60,981 bases of DNA from Hyphomicrobiales bacterium (GCA_027487245.1 JAIYDY010000013.1:1-60981), one strand, 5' to 3'. Positions 1 through 9,404 are shown, counted from the first letter of the stretch. Numbers and translations: made by a program. The notes: generated from the letters alone by a model not told the origin.

Positions 1-363
1 CAGCGCCACCAGCAGCAGCCAGAAGCCGAGCGCCCCGCCATAGCGCGCCAGCGCATAGGCTGCGAGACAGCCGATGGTCAGCGAGATCACCAAAACGCCA
101 ACCGTGATGATGGTCGAGTTGAGGAACTTCAGCCAGAAGCGATCACCAACCCAGAGCTGCCAGTAATGTTCGGTAGTGAACGGCGCGATCAGCTTGGGCG
201 GAACCGAGAACGCATCCACCGGCAGGCGGAACGAGATCAGCGTCATCCAGAAGAACGGGAATGCGGCGGCCAGCACCCACACGGTGAGCCCGAGGCCGGT
301 CAGCAGCATCAGCCAGAGCGGCATCCTGTCGGCGAGGTTCGGCGTATCGGATGGCTGGCTCAT
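1..363 (-). CDS. Carbohydrate ABC transporter permease, MalG type (3' part cut by window edge)
   Basis: This is the second inner-membrane permease of a sugar importer; 121 codons lie in the window and the rest is beyond base 1. The product starts MSQPSDTPNLADRMP and then has a first membrane segment. It continues with the MalG-like pattern FPFFWMTLISFR, the stretch FLNSTIITVGV and a second hydrophobic helix. The ATG overlaps the stop of the upstream permease gene by 4 bases (ATGA), so the two are probably translationally coupled. The EAA loop that contacts the ATPase lies outside the window. The substrate cannot be read from this fragment, and the ATPase gene is not visible. Confidence 0.85.
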   Translation of the reverse strand, partial: MSQPSDTPNLADRMPLWLMLLTGLGLTVWVLAAAFPFFWMTLISFRLPVDAFSVPPKLIAPFTTEHYWQLWVGDRFWLKFLNSTIITVGVLVISLTIGCLAAYALARYGGALGFWLLLVAL

Positions 364-1415
364 GCGAAGGCCCTCCGCTGGTCCTTGTAGGTCTTGATGA
401 TCAGCGGGATGAGCAGGACAACGATGCCCAGCACCATCAGCAGCGCCGCCGCCGAGGCCTTGTGGAAGTTCTGCTCGTCCGAAAGGATCTTGTAGGCCAG
501 ATGCTGGAGGGAATCGGCGCCCTGTCCGCCCGAGAACACCAGGATCGGCTCGAACACGCGGTAGGCATCCATGAGGTGGATCAGCGTCACGAACACGAAC
601 AATGGCATCAGGTGCGGGATGATGACATGGCGGATGGTCTGCCAGCGGTTGGCCCCGTCGATGATCGCCGCTTCGCGCGTTTCGGACGGCACGGTCTGCA
701 AGCCGGCATAGAGCACGATGAAGACAAACGGCGTAGCCTTCCAGATGCCCACCAGGATGATCAGCAGCCGCGTGGTGAAGGCGTTCTGCATGAAGTAGAT
801 CTTGCCGAAGCCCAATTGCTCCAGCCAGACGGTGATGATCGCGTTGTCGAGGAAAAGCCACTTGATCGATAGCGACCCCACCACCGGGGTGACGATGAAG
901 GGCAGCAGCGAGGCGAAGATCAGCGGCCCTTTCAGTTCGCGCACCACCGAATTGACGCCCATGGCGATCAGGAAGCCGAGCACCAGGATGATCGGCGTGG
1001 TCACGGCGGTGTAAAGCAGCGTGAACTCGAGTGCGCCCCAGAACTTGACGTTGGTGACATCGCGGAACAGCGCCTTGAAGCGCTGCCAGGCGGAGGCCGG
1101 CTGGCCGCCCGGCGCCACGGTGCGGTCACGTTCCCACGCGTCGGCGAGGTTCGCCGTGCCAAGTACCGTCTCGAAATTGCGCGAGCCATACCATTCGCGC
1201 ACGATCACCGGGTTGCCGGCTGCGTCGAGTTCTGCCACAGGCCGGCGATCGACACGGGTGCCAATGGGGGTGCGCACCGTGGTCTCGACGAAGTTTGTCT
1301 TGGTGTAGCTGTTCCACAGGCTCAGATAGACCACGCCGGCCAAGGGCAGGGCGATCAGCATCAGCATCGCCACCACGGAGGGCAGGACAAAACCGAGGAA
1401 GGTGCGAAACGGCAT
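360..1415 (-). CDS. Carbohydrate ABC transporter permease, MalF type
   Basis: A 351-residue inner-membrane permease of the binding-protein-dependent sugar importer family. It has an N-terminal membrane segment (about residues 8-31), then a long periplasmic insertion (about 40-125), then five further hydrophobic helices. The cytoplasmic EAA loop is clear: EAAIIDGANRWQTIRHVIIP, which docks on the ATPase. It sits between the binding-protein gene upstream (173-base gap with strong hairpins) and the second permease, whose start it overlaps. The large insertion after the first helix is longer than in minimal UgpA-like permeases and closer to the MalF arrangement. The sugar is unknown. Confidence 0.9.
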   Translation of the reverse strand: MPFRTFLGFVLPSVVAMLMLIALPLAGVVYLSLWNSYTKTNFVETTVRTPIGTRVDRRPVAELDAAGNPVIVREWYGSRNFETVLGTANLADAWERDRTVAPGGQPASAWQRFKALFRDVTNVKFWGALEFTLLYTAVTTPIILVLGFLIAMGVNSVVRELKGPLIFASLLPFIVTPVVGSLSIKWLFLDNAIITVWLEQLGFGKIYFMQNAFTTRLLIILVGIWKATPFVFIVLYAGLQTVPSETREAAIIDGANRWQTIRHVIIPHLMPLFVFVTLIHLMDAYRVFEPILVFSGGQGADSLQHLAYKILSDEQNFHKASAAALLMVLGIVVLLIPLIIKTYKDQRRAFA

Positions 1416-1459
1416 GGCATCGCTCGTCGGGATAGGGCGAGCAGGAGACCCGCCCCGGA

Positions 1460-1494
1460 AGCCGGCGCACCGGGGTCAGGCCCCTGCGCCGGCT
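1460..1494 (-). promoter_or_regulatory. Long stem-loop between binding-protein and permease genes
   Basis: Perfect 10-bp arms AGCCGGCGCA (1460-1469) and TGCGCCGGCT (1485-1494) enclose a further GGGG/CCCC pairing (72-75 with 81-84). There is no T-run beyond the stem on the minus strand, so this is not a standard terminator. Such hairpins after the binding-protein gene are known in the malE-malF arrangement, where they protect the upstream mRNA and lower permease output. That role is inferred here. Confidence 0.6.
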
Positions 1495-1534
1495 GTTGGT
1501 CTGTTCGGAGAGCGCGCCCTTCGGCAAAGACCGG

Positions 1535-1558
1535 AAAGGCGGGCTCAGGCCCGGCCTT
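1535..1558 (-). terminator. Possible partial terminator after the sugar-binding-protein gene
   Basis: Read on the minus strand, AAGGCCGGGC-ctga-GCCCGCCTTT forms a stem with one bulged base, ending in a short TTT. It begins about 30 bases past the stop codon of the binding protein. The T-run is short, so read-through into the permeases is expected. It probably works with the longer hairpin downstream to grade expression. Confidence 0.45.
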
Positions 1559-1588
1559 GTCGCAAGCCGGGCGCTGGATAGCGCGAGC

Positions 1589-2830
1589 TCACTTGATGAA
1601 GCCGCGCTCCTTGGCCGTCTGGACATATTCCTTTTCCGCGTCGGCCAGAGCCTGGGCGGCAGGCTTGGTGCCGGCGAGAACATCGGACGCGGCCTTGCCG
1701 AGCGCGGCGTGGGCGAGGCTGAAATAGGGCTGGTCGGGCCACATCGCTGCGTTGGCATTGATGGTTTCGGCCACGCCCTTCGAGTGACGATTGGGCTGGA
1801 AGCCCGAACGCAGCCAGTTGGTCAGCGTCATGCCGCTCTTCATCGTGTCTTCGGAGATGCCTTCCATCATCACGAGGAAGGCGGCTTCCCGATCGCCGTC
1901 CATCTGCTTGGGCATCACGAACGCATCCCACCAGATGGCGTTGGACGGCTTGCCGCCGGCAGTGACGGCTGGGGCTGCCGCAAACTCGATCTGGTTGACC
2001 ACCTTCGAGACCTTGTCGTCATCCATGGCAGCGGCGCGGGAGGCCCACAGGATGCCCATCGCAGCCTGGCCCTGCTGGAAGGCCGTGGTCACGTCGGCGG
2101 TCGCGAGGGCCAGCGCGTTGGGCGACATGAAGCCCTTCAACTTGTTCATGGTGTCGAGCGCGGCGACGGCCTTGGCATTGTTGAACGCCGGCATGGCGGA
2201 TCCGGGCGCAAAAAACTCGCCGCCGTCACCCAGATAGATGTTGGTGAATTCGGTGGCGATATCCCAGCCGGTCTTGTAGGCGGCGGTGAACGGCGTCTCG
2301 AAGCCGGCGGCCTTGAGCTTCGGCAGGGCAGCGAGCAGTTCGGGATAGGTCTTTGGTGGCTGCACGCCGGCCTTTTCCAGTGCATCCTTGCGGTAGAAAA
2401 GGTGCTGGGCATTGGCCATGAAGGCGATGCCGTAGACCTCGTTGCCGACGGTCACCAGCATGCGGTCCTCAAGCTTGTACTGGGCCTTGTACTTGTTGAC
2501 GAGGTCCGTCATCGGCTGGAGCTGGCCCTTGGCGAGCAGGTTGACCAGCACGCCGTTGGAGACATGGGCGACCTCGAACGGCGAGGTGCCGGCGGCAAAG
2601 GCCTGCTCGGTCTCGACGCGCGCCTTGTCGGTGACCTTGACGTTGACGGTCAGGCCACTGTTGCCGCAGGCCTGCATGGCCTTGGCGATATGGTCGATCA
2701 CCGGGAAGGCATTGCCGATGACATCGACCGTGCCGGTGCGGGTGATGGCACATTTTGCCATGACCGGCGATGCCAGCAGAGTCCCCAGTGCAATGGTTCC
2801 CAGAAGTCCGAATGTGCGGCGGTTGAACAT
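1589..2830 (-). CDS. Sugar ABC transporter, periplasmic substrate-binding protein
   Basis: A 413-residue family 1 extracellular solute-binding protein. Residues 1-25 are a signal peptide with a twin-arginine-like start (FNRRTFGLLG) ending SPVMA, so export by Tat is possible. The mature part resembles MalE/UgpB proteins, with the early strand VDVIGNAFPVIDHIAKAMQA and the segment YKTGWDIATEFTNIYLGDGG. The ATG was chosen because GGGAGAG lies just upstream and the signal peptide follows directly; the frame stays open further upstream, but that extension looks non-coding. The permeases follow after two hairpins. A LacI-type operator candidate lies about 50-60 bases upstream of the start. The ligand is not identifiable by sequence alone. 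Confidence 0.88.
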   Translation of the reverse strand: MFNRRTFGLLGTIALGTLLASPVMAKCAITRTGTVDVIGNAFPVIDHIAKAMQACGNSGLTVNVKVTDKARVETEQAFAAGTSPFEVAHVSNGVLVNLLAKGQLQPMTDLVNKYKAQYKLEDRMLVTVGNEVYGIAFMANAQHLFYRKDALEKAGVQPPKTYPELLAALPKLKAAGFETPFTAAYKTGWDIATEFTNIYLGDGGEFFAPGSAMPAFNNAKAVAALDTMNKLKGFMSPNALALATADVTTAFQQGQAAMGILWASRAAAMDDDKVSKVVNQIEFAAAPAVTAGGKPSNAIWWDAFVMPKQMDGDREAAFLVMMEGISEDTMKSGMTLTNWLRSGFQPNRHSKGVAETINANAAMWPDQPYFSLAHAALGKAASDVLAGTKPAAQALADAEKEYVQTAKERGFIK

Positions 2831-2877
2831 GACTCTCTCCCTTGTTCCCCTGTGATCAGGCAGCCATGCTAATGACT

Positions 2878-2893
2878 TTGCATACGAATGCAA
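2878..2893. promoter_or_regulatory. LacI-family operator candidate upstream of sugar importer
   Basis: The sequence TTGCATACGAATGCAA has perfect 6-bp arms (TTGCAT/ATGCAA) around a centred CG, the layout typical of LacI/PurR-type operators. It lies 48-63 bases before the start codon of the sugar-binding protein, where a repressor would block the promoter. No LacI regulator gene is in the window; it may lie beyond the left edge. Arms of this length occur by chance a few times per 60 kb, so position is the main support. Confidence 0.45.
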
Positions 2894-3112
2894 TGCCTCA
2901 GGGGCAGGCGTTTTGCCAGAGCTTCCGCAGCACCCGTCGGTCGATGCGCGGGCGGGCGTATCGATGCATCCAGCGGCTCTTCGCGCCCTCGCCATCAGCG
3001 GGCCGGACAGCGTAAAAATCATTAGCCGGTTCATTGATGGTGGGCTTAGTGTCATTGGCTTGAATCGCCGCGTCTTGCGGCTTTGCGTTGCATGATCCGG
3101 AGGCTGGCTGAG

Positions 3113-4786
3113 ATGGCTGGGCAATCGTTGCTCGTTTCGTTGCTGGGGGGAATCGCGCTGCTGCTGTGGTCGACGCGGCTGGTGCGGACCGGCATCGAGC
3201 GTGCCTTCGGCGAACGGCTGCGACAGCTCATCGCGCGGGCGACCAGCAATCGCATTGCGGCCTGTGCCGGCGGCGTGGTGGTGGCCACAGCGCTGCAAAG
3301 CTCGTCGGCGGCCGCGATCCTGGTTGCCAGCTTTGCAGAGCGAAAGCTGATCCTGCTCGCGCCGGCACTGGCTGTGATGCTTGGTGCCGATATCGGCTCG
3401 ACCATGGTGGTGCAGGCGCTGGCCTTCGATCTGAAGGCATTTGTTCCGGCGATGCTGGTGGTGGGCGTCGGGCTGTTCACCTGGTCGAAGCCAGCCATGT
3501 GGCGCAACCTTGGCCGCGCGCTGGTGGGCGTGGCCTTGATGATCCTGTCACTGGGCATGATCATCAGTGCCTCGCAGCCGCTCCAGAGCGACTGGCTGCT
3601 GACTCTGGTGCTGCAAAGGCTGGAGGGTCAGCCGATCCTGGCCCTTGCCGTGGCCGCGCTGGTAACCTGGGCAATCCATTCCAGCGTGGCGATGATCCTG
3701 CTGGTGATGGCCCTGACCGCGGCGGGCAGCATCAGCCCATTGCTCGCGCTGACGCTGGTGCTTGGCGCCAATGTCGGCTCGGGCCTGATTGCTTTCGGCA
3801 TTAACATGGCTGCTCGTCTGGCCACCCGCCGGGTCGTGCTCGGCAACCTGCTGTTCAGGCTGATCGGGGCGCTGGCTGCGATCCTTGCGCTGCCGCTGCT
3901 CATGCCGGTCGTGGGGTATCTGGGCGAAGGCGGCCGGCTGGTCGCCAATGCACACACCCTGTTCAACCTGGCGCTGGCGCTGGTTTTCCTGCCGCTGACC
4001 GGTGTCGCGGCGCAGCTGCTCGAAGGGCTCCTGTCCGAACCGATGCCGCAGCCCGGCGAGCGCCGGATCGAACATCTTGACGAGGGTTCGCTGAAAACGC
4101 CCGCCGTGGCCCTGTCCGGTGCCGCCCGCGAGGTCCTGCGGACGGCGGAGATCGTCGAGGTTATGCTGCGCGAGGTGATCCTGACCTTCGAGCCACAGGG
4201 GCAGGAGCGCGTTGCCGCAATCAAGACGCTCGACGATCAGGTCGATCAGGCCCAGGAACAGGTCAAGCTCTACCTGACCCGCCTGACGCGTGGGCACTTG
4301 AGCGCGGCTGACAGCCGCCGGGCCTTCGATCTCATCCTGTTCTCGACCAACCTCGAGCATGTCGGGGACATCATCGACAAGAATCTTCTGGAGCTTGCGG
4401 CCAAGCGCAAGCGCCTCGGAGCGACCTTCTCCGAGGAGGGCTGGCGCGAATTGCAGGACATGCACGGCCGTGCGGTCGAGCACTCGCGGCTGGCCGTGAC
4501 CGTGTTCGTGACGCGCGATCTCGACATGGCGCGGCAGCTGGTGCGCGCCAAGGACGTTGTGCGGGCCGTGGAGCGGGCTGCCACCGAGAACCATCTCAGG
4601 CGGCTACGCGAAGGGGCGGTGGCGTCGATGGAGACATCGTCGCTGCATCTCGACATCCTGCGCGATCTGAAGCGCATCATCGCCCACCTGACGGATGTGG
4701 CCTATCCGATTCTCGAAGCATCGGGAGAACTCAAGGGCTCGCGGCTGGCACCGAGCCGGCCGGAGCCTGCATACGCCACTTACTAG
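3113..4786 (+). CDS. Na/Pi cotransporter family protein with PhoU-like tail
   Basis: A 557-residue membrane protein of the NptA/YjbB family, which couples sodium to phosphate movement. The two inverted Na/Pi repeats are visible: repeat one has TALQSSSAAAI followed by LGADIGST, and repeat two has TWAIHSSVAMILL followed by LGANVGS. The first 310 or so residues are largely hydrophobic. The last 230 residues are a helical, charged PhoU-like domain (for example FSTNLEHVGDIIDKNLLELA). The start at 3113 follows GGAGG with a 9-base spacer; earlier in-frame ATGs at 3083 and 3092 have no such site. It is divergent from the sugar-importer operon. A phosphate export or homeostasis role is inferred from the family. 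Confidence 0.85.
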   Translation: MAGQSLLVSLLGGIALLLWSTRLVRTGIERAFGERLRQLIARATSNRIAACAGGVVVATALQSSSAAAILVASFAERKLILLAPALAVMLGADIGSTMVVQALAFDLKAFVPAMLVVGVGLFTWSKPAMWRNLGRALVGVALMILSLGMIISASQPLQSDWLLTLVLQRLEGQPILALAVAALVTWAIHSSVAMILLVMALTAAGSISPLLALTLVLGANVGSGLIAFGINMAARLATRRVVLGNLLFRLIGALAAILALPLLMPVVGYLGEGGRLVANAHTLFNLALALVFLPLTGVAAQLLEGLLSEPMPQPGERRIEHLDEGSLKTPAVALSGAAREVLRTAEIVEVMLREVILTFEPQGQERVAAIKTLDDQVDQAQEQVKLYLTRLTRGHLSAADSRRAFDLILFSTNLEHVGDIIDKNLLELAAKRKRLGATFSEEGWRELQDMHGRAVEHSRLAVTVFVTRDLDMARQLVRAKDVVRAVERAATENHLRRLREGAVASMETSSLHLDILRDLKRIIAHLTDVAYPILEASGELKGSRLAPSRPEPAYATY

Positions 4787-4849
4787 GGTTTTGTTCACTG
4801 TGATGCGCTGTAGTCCAGCGACACGTCCGTTGCCTGACAGGTTCCGCCC

Positions 4850-5950
4850 ATGACCGTTGACCGCCCCTTGTCCGTGATCGGCGCGATCAGCGGCACCTCC
4901 ATGGACGGCATCGATGTGGCCTGGATCGAGACCGACGGGCTGGCCCATGTCAGGCCGCTTGGCGGCGCGACGATGCCTTACCCCGCAGAGCTCAGGGCCA
5001 AACTCAAGGCGCTGCTCGACGATGATCCGTCCCGCGCCGAACGGGAGCCGCTGGTCGAGCTTGAAGAGGCCGTGACCGATGCGTTCAGTGCGGCCATCGC
5101 CGCCTTCATGCAAGGCAAGGGTCTTGACGGCTCCGCAGTCGACCTGATCGGGCTGCATGGCCAGACCGTTTTTCACAGGCCGGAACGGCGCTTCACGCGC
5201 CAACTCGGGCTCGGCCAGCGCATGGCACGCAAGCTGGGCGTGGCCGTTGTCGATGGCTTCCGTCTCGCCGATGTGGCGGCAGGCGGGCAGGGCGCGCCGC
5301 TGGTGCCGCTTTATCACGCGGCGCTTGCGGCGGGTCTGCCCAAGCCGCTGATGGTGCTCAATCTCGGCGGCGTGGCCAATGTCACCTATCTTGGTGACGA
5401 CGAGATCATCGCCTTCGACACCGGGCCTGCATCGGCGCTGATCGACGATCTGGTGGCGCGGCGGTTTGGTGTCGCCTTCGATGATGGCGGGCAACTGGCA
5501 CGGCAAGGCCGGGTCGACGCGTCCGTGCTGGCCACCCTGATGGACAATCCGTTCTTTGCTGCGCCGGTGCCAAAGTCGCTTGATCGCAATGACTTCCACG
5601 AACGAGCAAAGATCGTGAATCAGCTCGGAGGCCACGATGCCGTGGCGACCCTCGCGGCCTTCACCATCGAGGCGGTTGCGGCGGCGCTGGCGCATGTGCC
5701 GCGCGCGCCGCGGCGCTGGCTGGTGGCGGGGGGCGGGCGGCACAATGCCGTGTTCATGGATGGGCTGGCCGCGCGGCTTGGCGTTGCGGTCGAGCCGGTC
5801 GAGACGCTAGGTCTGGACGGCGATCTGCTCGAAGCGGAATGCTTCGGCTATCTGGCCGTGCGCTCGGTGCGCGGGTTGCCACTGTCGCTGCCATCGACGA
5901 CGGGTGTGCCAAAGCCGCTCTGCGGCGGCAGGCTGTGGCAGCCGGCCTGA
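4850..5950 (+). CDS. anmK: Anhydro-N-acetylmuramic acid kinase
   Basis: AnmK opens and phosphorylates 1,6-anhydro-MurNAc released from peptidoglycan turnover, giving MurNAc-6-phosphate, in the cytoplasm. The 366-residue protein has the family signature GTSMDGIDVA at residues 15-24 and a second actin-like ATPase motif DTGPASALIDDLV in the middle. A late glycine-rich VAGGGRHN segment binds nucleotide. Length is normal for the family. It is followed after 6 bases by the convergent rfbA. The L,D-transpeptidase at 20.7 kb also acts on peptidoglycan, but the two are not linked in an operon. Confidence 0.95.
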   Translation: MTVDRPLSVIGAISGTSMDGIDVAWIETDGLAHVRPLGGATMPYPAELRAKLKALLDDDPSRAEREPLVELEEAVTDAFSAAIAAFMQGKGLDGSAVDLIGLHGQTVFHRPERRFTRQLGLGQRMARKLGVAVVDGFRLADVAAGGQGAPLVPLYHAALAAGLPKPLMVLNLGGVANVTYLGDDEIIAFDTGPASALIDDLVARRFGVAFDDGGQLARQGRVDASVLATLMDNPFFAAPVPKSLDRNDFHERAKIVNQLGGHDAVATLAAFTIEAVAAALAHVPRAPRRWLVAGGGRHNAVFMDGLAARLGVAVEPVETLGLDGDLLEAECFGYLAVRSVRGLPLSLPSTTGVPKPLCGGRLWQPA

Positions 5951-5956
5951 GACCGG

Positions 5957-6832
5957 TCAGGCGGTCGCGCCATCTGCGACGGCAAGTAGATAGCGGCCAT
6001 AGGTGCTCTTTTGCAGCGCAAGGCCAAGCTCGCGAAGCTGGGCGCGGTCGATGAAGCCTTGCACGAAGGCGATTTCCTCCGGGCAGCAGACCTTGAGGCT
6101 CTGGCGCTGTTCGAGCGCGCGCACGAAGTTGGTGGCGTCAGCCAGCGAGTCGGGCGTGCCCGTGTCGAGCCAGGCATAGCCGCGCCCGAGTTTCTCGACG
6201 TGGAGTTGGCCCATCTCGAGATAGCGGCGGTTGATGTCGGTGATCTCCAGTTCGCCGCGGGGCGAGGGCTTCAGCGTGCGGGCGATGTCGATCACCTGCG
6301 CATCATAGAAGTAAAGCCCGGTCACAGCCCAGTTCGAGCGCGGCCTCGCGGGCTTTTCCTCGATGCTGACGGCGCGCATCGCGGCATCGAACTCGACCAC
6401 GCCGTAACGCTCCGGATCGGCGACATGATAGCCGAACACGGTGGCTCCGGTTTGCCGGGCGCGGGCTGTGGCCAGGACATGGGTCAGGCCGCCGCCATAA
6501 AAGATGTTGTCGCCCAGCACCATCGCCGACGGTCCGTCACCGATGAAGTCAGCGCCGATGATGAATGCCTGGGCCAGCCCTTCGGGGCGCGGCTGCACGG
6601 CATAGCTCAGCGACAGGCCCCAGCGCGCGCCATCGCCGAGCAGGCGCTGGAATTGCGGCATATCCTCCGGTGTCGAGATCAGCAGGATCTCGCGGATGCC
6701 GGCGAGCATCAGCACCGACAGAGGATAGTAGACCATCGGCTTGTCATAGACCGGCAGCAACTGCTTGGAGGTGACCATGGTCATCGGATGCAGGCGCGTG
6801 CCGCTGCCGCCGGCGAGGATGATGCCCTTCAT
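5957..6832 (-). CDS. rfbA: Glucose-1-phosphate thymidylyltransferase
   Basis: RfbA/RmlA makes dTDP-glucose from glucose-1-phosphate and dTTP, the entry step of dTDP-L-rhamnose synthesis. The 291-residue product begins with the nucleotidyltransferase signature [18 protein letters not shown], then [18 protein letters not shown]. Later it has the motifs [15 protein letters not shown] and [10 protein letters not shown], all usual for RmlA. The chosen ATG overlaps the rfbD stop (ATGA), which favours it over the longer open frame upstream. It is the last gene of the rfbC-rfbB-rfbD-rfbA operon. Confidence 0.96.
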   Translation of the reverse strand: MKGIILAGGSGTRLHPMTMVTSKQLLPVYDKPMVYYPLSVLMLAGIREILLISTPEDMPQFQRLLGDGARWGLSLSYAVQPRPEGLAQAFIIGADFIGDGPSAMVLGDNIFYGGGLTHVLATARARQTGATVFGYHVADPERYGVVEFDAAMRAVSIEEKPARPRSNWAVTGLYFYDAQVIDIARTLKPSPRGELEITDINRRYLEMGQLHVEKLGRGYAWLDTGTPDSLADATNFVRALEQRQSLKVCCPEEIAFVQGFIDRAQLRELGLALQKSTYGRYLLAVADGATA

Positions 6833-7740
6833 GGTGCCTGCTCCGTTGTCATGAGCCGATCCATGCACCGGGCCAGCCCGATGCGCCAGTCCGGCAGGAT
6901 GATCCCGTGGGTTTCCTTTAGCCGTGCGCCATCCAGTACGGACCATGCAGGCCGCCGGGCCGGCGTCGGATAATCAGCCGCGCCGATGGGGCGAACGCTG
7001 ACCGCGCCAGCCCCGCGCCGCACCCTTTCGGCAAAGATCGCCTCGGCAAAGCCGGCCCAACTGACCGCATCACCGGTCCCGCCAACGTGAAAGATGCCGC
7101 GCAGCGCCGGCTCGCCGCGCCTCGACAGCAGGTTCGCGGCAACGCCCAGCACTGCTTCTGCCAGATCATCCGCCGGCGTTGGCCGGCCGATCTGGTCGGC
7201 AACCACCGAAATCCCGCTGCGGGTCTCGGCCAGCCGCAGCATCGTGCGCACGAAGTTCTGGCCGGTTGCCGAAAACACCCAGGAAGTGCGCAGGATGGCA
7301 TGGTCGCCCGTTGCCGCCATCACGGCCTGCTCGCCTGCCAGCTTGCTTTGCCCGTAGACGCCGAGTGGGGCTACGGGATCGCTTTCTCGATAGGGCGTGG
7401 TTGCGCTGCCATCGAAGACATAGTCGGTCGAGATCTGGATCACGGGCACGCCAAGCATTGCAGCGGTGGTGGCCACAGTGCCCGCACCGGCGGCATTGAT
7501 CGCATGGGCACGCTCGGGCTCGCTTTCAGCGCGGTCGACGGCGGTCCATGCTGCGGCATTGACGATGATGTCTGGCGTCAGCGCGCTCAGGGCAGGGGCG
7601 ATGCTGGCGGGATGCTCGAGGGCAAGTTCCGGCCTGCCGCAGGCGATCAGGGTGATGCCCTTGCCGGCCGCACGTTCGGCCAGCGCGGTCGCCAGTTGTC
7701 CATGCCGGCCCGTGACGACGAGGCGCATTGCCGCTGCCAT
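6829..7740 (-). CDS. rfbD: dTDP-4-dehydrorhamnose reductase
   Basis: RfbD/RmlD carries out the final NADPH-dependent reduction to dTDP-L-rhamnose. The protein (303 residues from the ATG overlapping the rfbB stop) has an N-terminal Rossmann motif [16 protein letters not shown], then [21 protein letters not shown] and the YGQSKLAGE catalytic Tyr/Lys motif of extended SDRs. Start alternatives are ATG 7740 (MAAAMRL, coupled to rfbB) and ATG 7728 (MRLVV); the coupled one is used. It overlaps rfbB upstream and rfbA downstream by a few bases. Confidence 0.95.
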   Translation of the reverse strand: MAAAMRLVVTGRHGQLATALAERAAGKGITLIACGRPELALEHPASIAPALSALTPDIIVNAAAWTAVDRAESEPERAHAINAAGAGTVATTAAMLGVPVIQISTDYVFDGSATTPYRESDPVAPLGVYGQSKLAGEQAVMAATGDHAILRTSWVFSATGQNFVRTMLRLAETRSGISVVADQIGRPTPADDLAEAVLGVAANLLSRRGEPALRGIFHVGGTGDAVSWAGFAEAIFAERVRRGAGAVSVRPIGAADYPTPARRPAWSVLDGARLKETHGIILPDWRIGLARCMDRLMTTEQAP

Positions 7741-8792
7741 CAGGGATGGCCGAGGCCAAGCCGCTCGCCGGCATAGACCTTCTCGCGCAGGGGACGCCAC
7801 CACCACTCGTTCGCCAGATACCAGGCGACGGTCTTTTCGATGCCGCTGTCGAAGCTCTCGCGCGCGCGCCAGCCAAGCTCGCGTTCGATCTTGCTGGCGT
7901 CGATGGCATAGCGCTGGTCGTGCCCCGGCCTGTCCCTGACGAAGGTGATCAGCCTGTCATGGGGCGCGCCTTGCGGGTGCATGTCATCCAGCACGGCGCA
8001 GATGCGGCGCACGACCTCGATGTTGCGGCGCTCGTTGCGCCCGCCGACATTGTAGGTCTCGCCGGGCTGACCATGGGTGAGCGCCAGGACGAGTGCCCTT
8101 GCATGGTCGTCGACGTGGAGCCAGTCCCGCACGTTCGCGCCGTCGCCGTAGACCGGCAGCGGCTTGCCGTGCAGCGCGTTGAGGATCACCAGTGGAATCA
8201 GCTTTTCGGGGAACTGGCAGGGGCCGTAGTTGTTGGAGCAGTTGGTGATCACGACCGGAAGTCCATAGGTGCGCGCCCAGGCGCTGGCGAGATGGTCCGA
8301 TGCGGCCTTGGAGGCGGAGTAGGGGGAGCTGGGATCGTAGCGCGTGGTCTCCGTGAACAACCCGTCATCACCGAGCGAGCCATAGACCTCATCCGTCGAA
8401 ACATGCACCAGCCGGAAAGCCGACTTGCGGACCTCGGGCAGCGCGCTCCAGTAAGCGCGGGTCGCTTCGAGCAGGCTGTGCGTGCCCATCACGTTGGTCT
8501 CGATGAAGGCGCGCGAGCCGGTGATCGACCGATCGACATGGCTCTCGGCAGCCAGATGCATCACCGCATCCGGCTCGAAGGCGGCAAACTCGGCCGCAAG
8601 CGCCGGCGCATCGCAGATGTCGATCTTTGCCAGCCTGTAAAGCGGGCTGGCCTCGACCTCGCGCAAGGAGCCGAGATGGGCCGCATAGGTCAGCTTGTCG
8701 ACGTTGAGCACCTGCCAGCCCAGATCGTTGACCGCATGGCGGATGACCGCCGAGCCGATGAAGCCGGCCCCGCCCGTGATCAGGACATGCAT
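7740..8792 (-). CDS. rfbB: dTDP-glucose 4,6-dehydratase
   Basis: RfbB/RmlB converts dTDP-glucose to dTDP-4-keto-6-deoxyglucose using bound NAD. The roughly 350-residue protein starts [14 protein letters not shown] (NAD-binding), then has [11 protein letters not shown], the STDEVYG active-site segment and [11 protein letters not shown] with the catalytic Tyr/Lys. [17 protein letters not shown] and [12 protein letters not shown] are family hallmarks. Two ATGs stand in tandem at 8795 and 8792; GGAGG (8798-8802) gives a 5-base spacer to the second, which was chosen. It sits between rfbC and rfbD in the rhamnose operon. Confidence 0.96.
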   Translation of the reverse strand: MHVLITGGAGFIGSAVIRHAVNDLGWQVLNVDKLTYAAHLGSLREVEASPLYRLAKIDICDAPALAAEFAAFEPDAVMHLAAESHVDRSITGSRAFIETNVMGTHSLLEATRAYWSALPEVRKSAFRLVHVSTDEVYGSLGDDGLFTETTRYDPSSPYSASKAASDHLASAWARTYGLPVVITNCSNNYGPCQFPEKLIPLVILNALHGKPLPVYGDGANVRDWLHVDDHARALVLALTHGQPGETYNVGGRNERRNIEVVRRICAVLDDMHPQGAPHDRLITFVRDRPGHDQRYAIDASKIERELGWRARESFDSGIEKTVAWYLANEWWWRPLREKVYAGERLGLGHP

Positions 8793-8828
8793 CATGGCCT
8801 CCTGTTTCTTTGCTGGCGGCCTGAAGGC

Positions 8829-9404
8829 TCAGGGCTCATGGCTGAACACCCCCGCAGTGTTGCCCGCAAGGTCGCGCAGGCGCGGCGCTGTGGCATCCTT
8901 GGCTGACAGAACCGGGTCTGACAGGTCTGCTGGCCAGGCGATGCCGAGGTCCGGATCATCCCAGCGCACCGAGCCATCATGGTCCGGGCTGTAGTACTCC
9001 GTGACCTTGTAGAGCACGTCAGTGTCGTCTGTCAGTGTCACGAAGCCATGCAGGAAGCCAGGCGGCACCCAGAGCTGGTGGCCGTTGGCGTCAGACAATT
9101 CGGCCACGACGTGCTGGCCGTAACAAGGCGAGCCCAGGCGGATATCGACGGCCACATCCAGCACTGTGCCGCGCACGACGCGCACCAGCTTGCCCTGGGC
9201 ACGGGGCGGGCGCTGGAAATGCAGGCCGCGCAGGGTGTGACGCCGCGCCGAGCGGGAGTGGTTGTCCTGCACGAACAGGACCGGGCCGGCCGCCGCCACA
9301 AAGGCATCATGCCGGAACACCTCGGAGAAGAAGCCGCGCTCGTCGCCGAAGCGTTTCGGCTTGACCAGCAGAACCCCGGGCAGCGCTGTGGTTTCGATGT
9401 CCAT
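8829..9404 (-). CDS. rfbC: dTDP-4-dehydrorhamnose 3,5-epimerase
   Basis: RfbC/RmlC epimerises dTDP-4-keto-6-deoxyglucose at C3 and C5, a cofactor-free cupin reaction. The 191-residue product shows FGDERGFFSEVFRHD near the N-terminus, the RGLHFQRPP motif with the catalytic His, GTVLDVAVDIR, and VPPGFLHGFVTL followed by YKVTEYYSP with the active-site Tyr. Length is normal. It is the first gene of the rhamnose operon, whose promoter should lie in the 212 bases between rfbC and the divergent galE. Confidence 0.96.
   Translation of the reverse strand: MDIETTALPGVLLVKPKRFGDERGFFSEVFRHDAFVAAAGPVLFVQDNHSRSARRHTLRGLHFQRPPRAQGKLVRVVRGTVLDVAVDIRLGSPCYGQHVVAELSDANGHQLWVPPGFLHGFVTLTDDTDVLYKVTEYYSPDHDGSVRWDDPDLGIAWPADLSDPVLSAKDATAPRLRDLAGNTAGVFSHEP

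Noticed and set aside
3047..3060. A Pho box in front of the Na/Pi transporter
   Set aside because: Only one half-site-like TGTCAT is present; the second repeat at 11-bp spacing is missing.
2831..3298. An N-terminal extension of the sugar-binding protein
   Set aside because: The frame stays open, but the signal peptide and ribosome binding site fix the start at 2830, and the extension would run antisense into the Na/Pi transporter.
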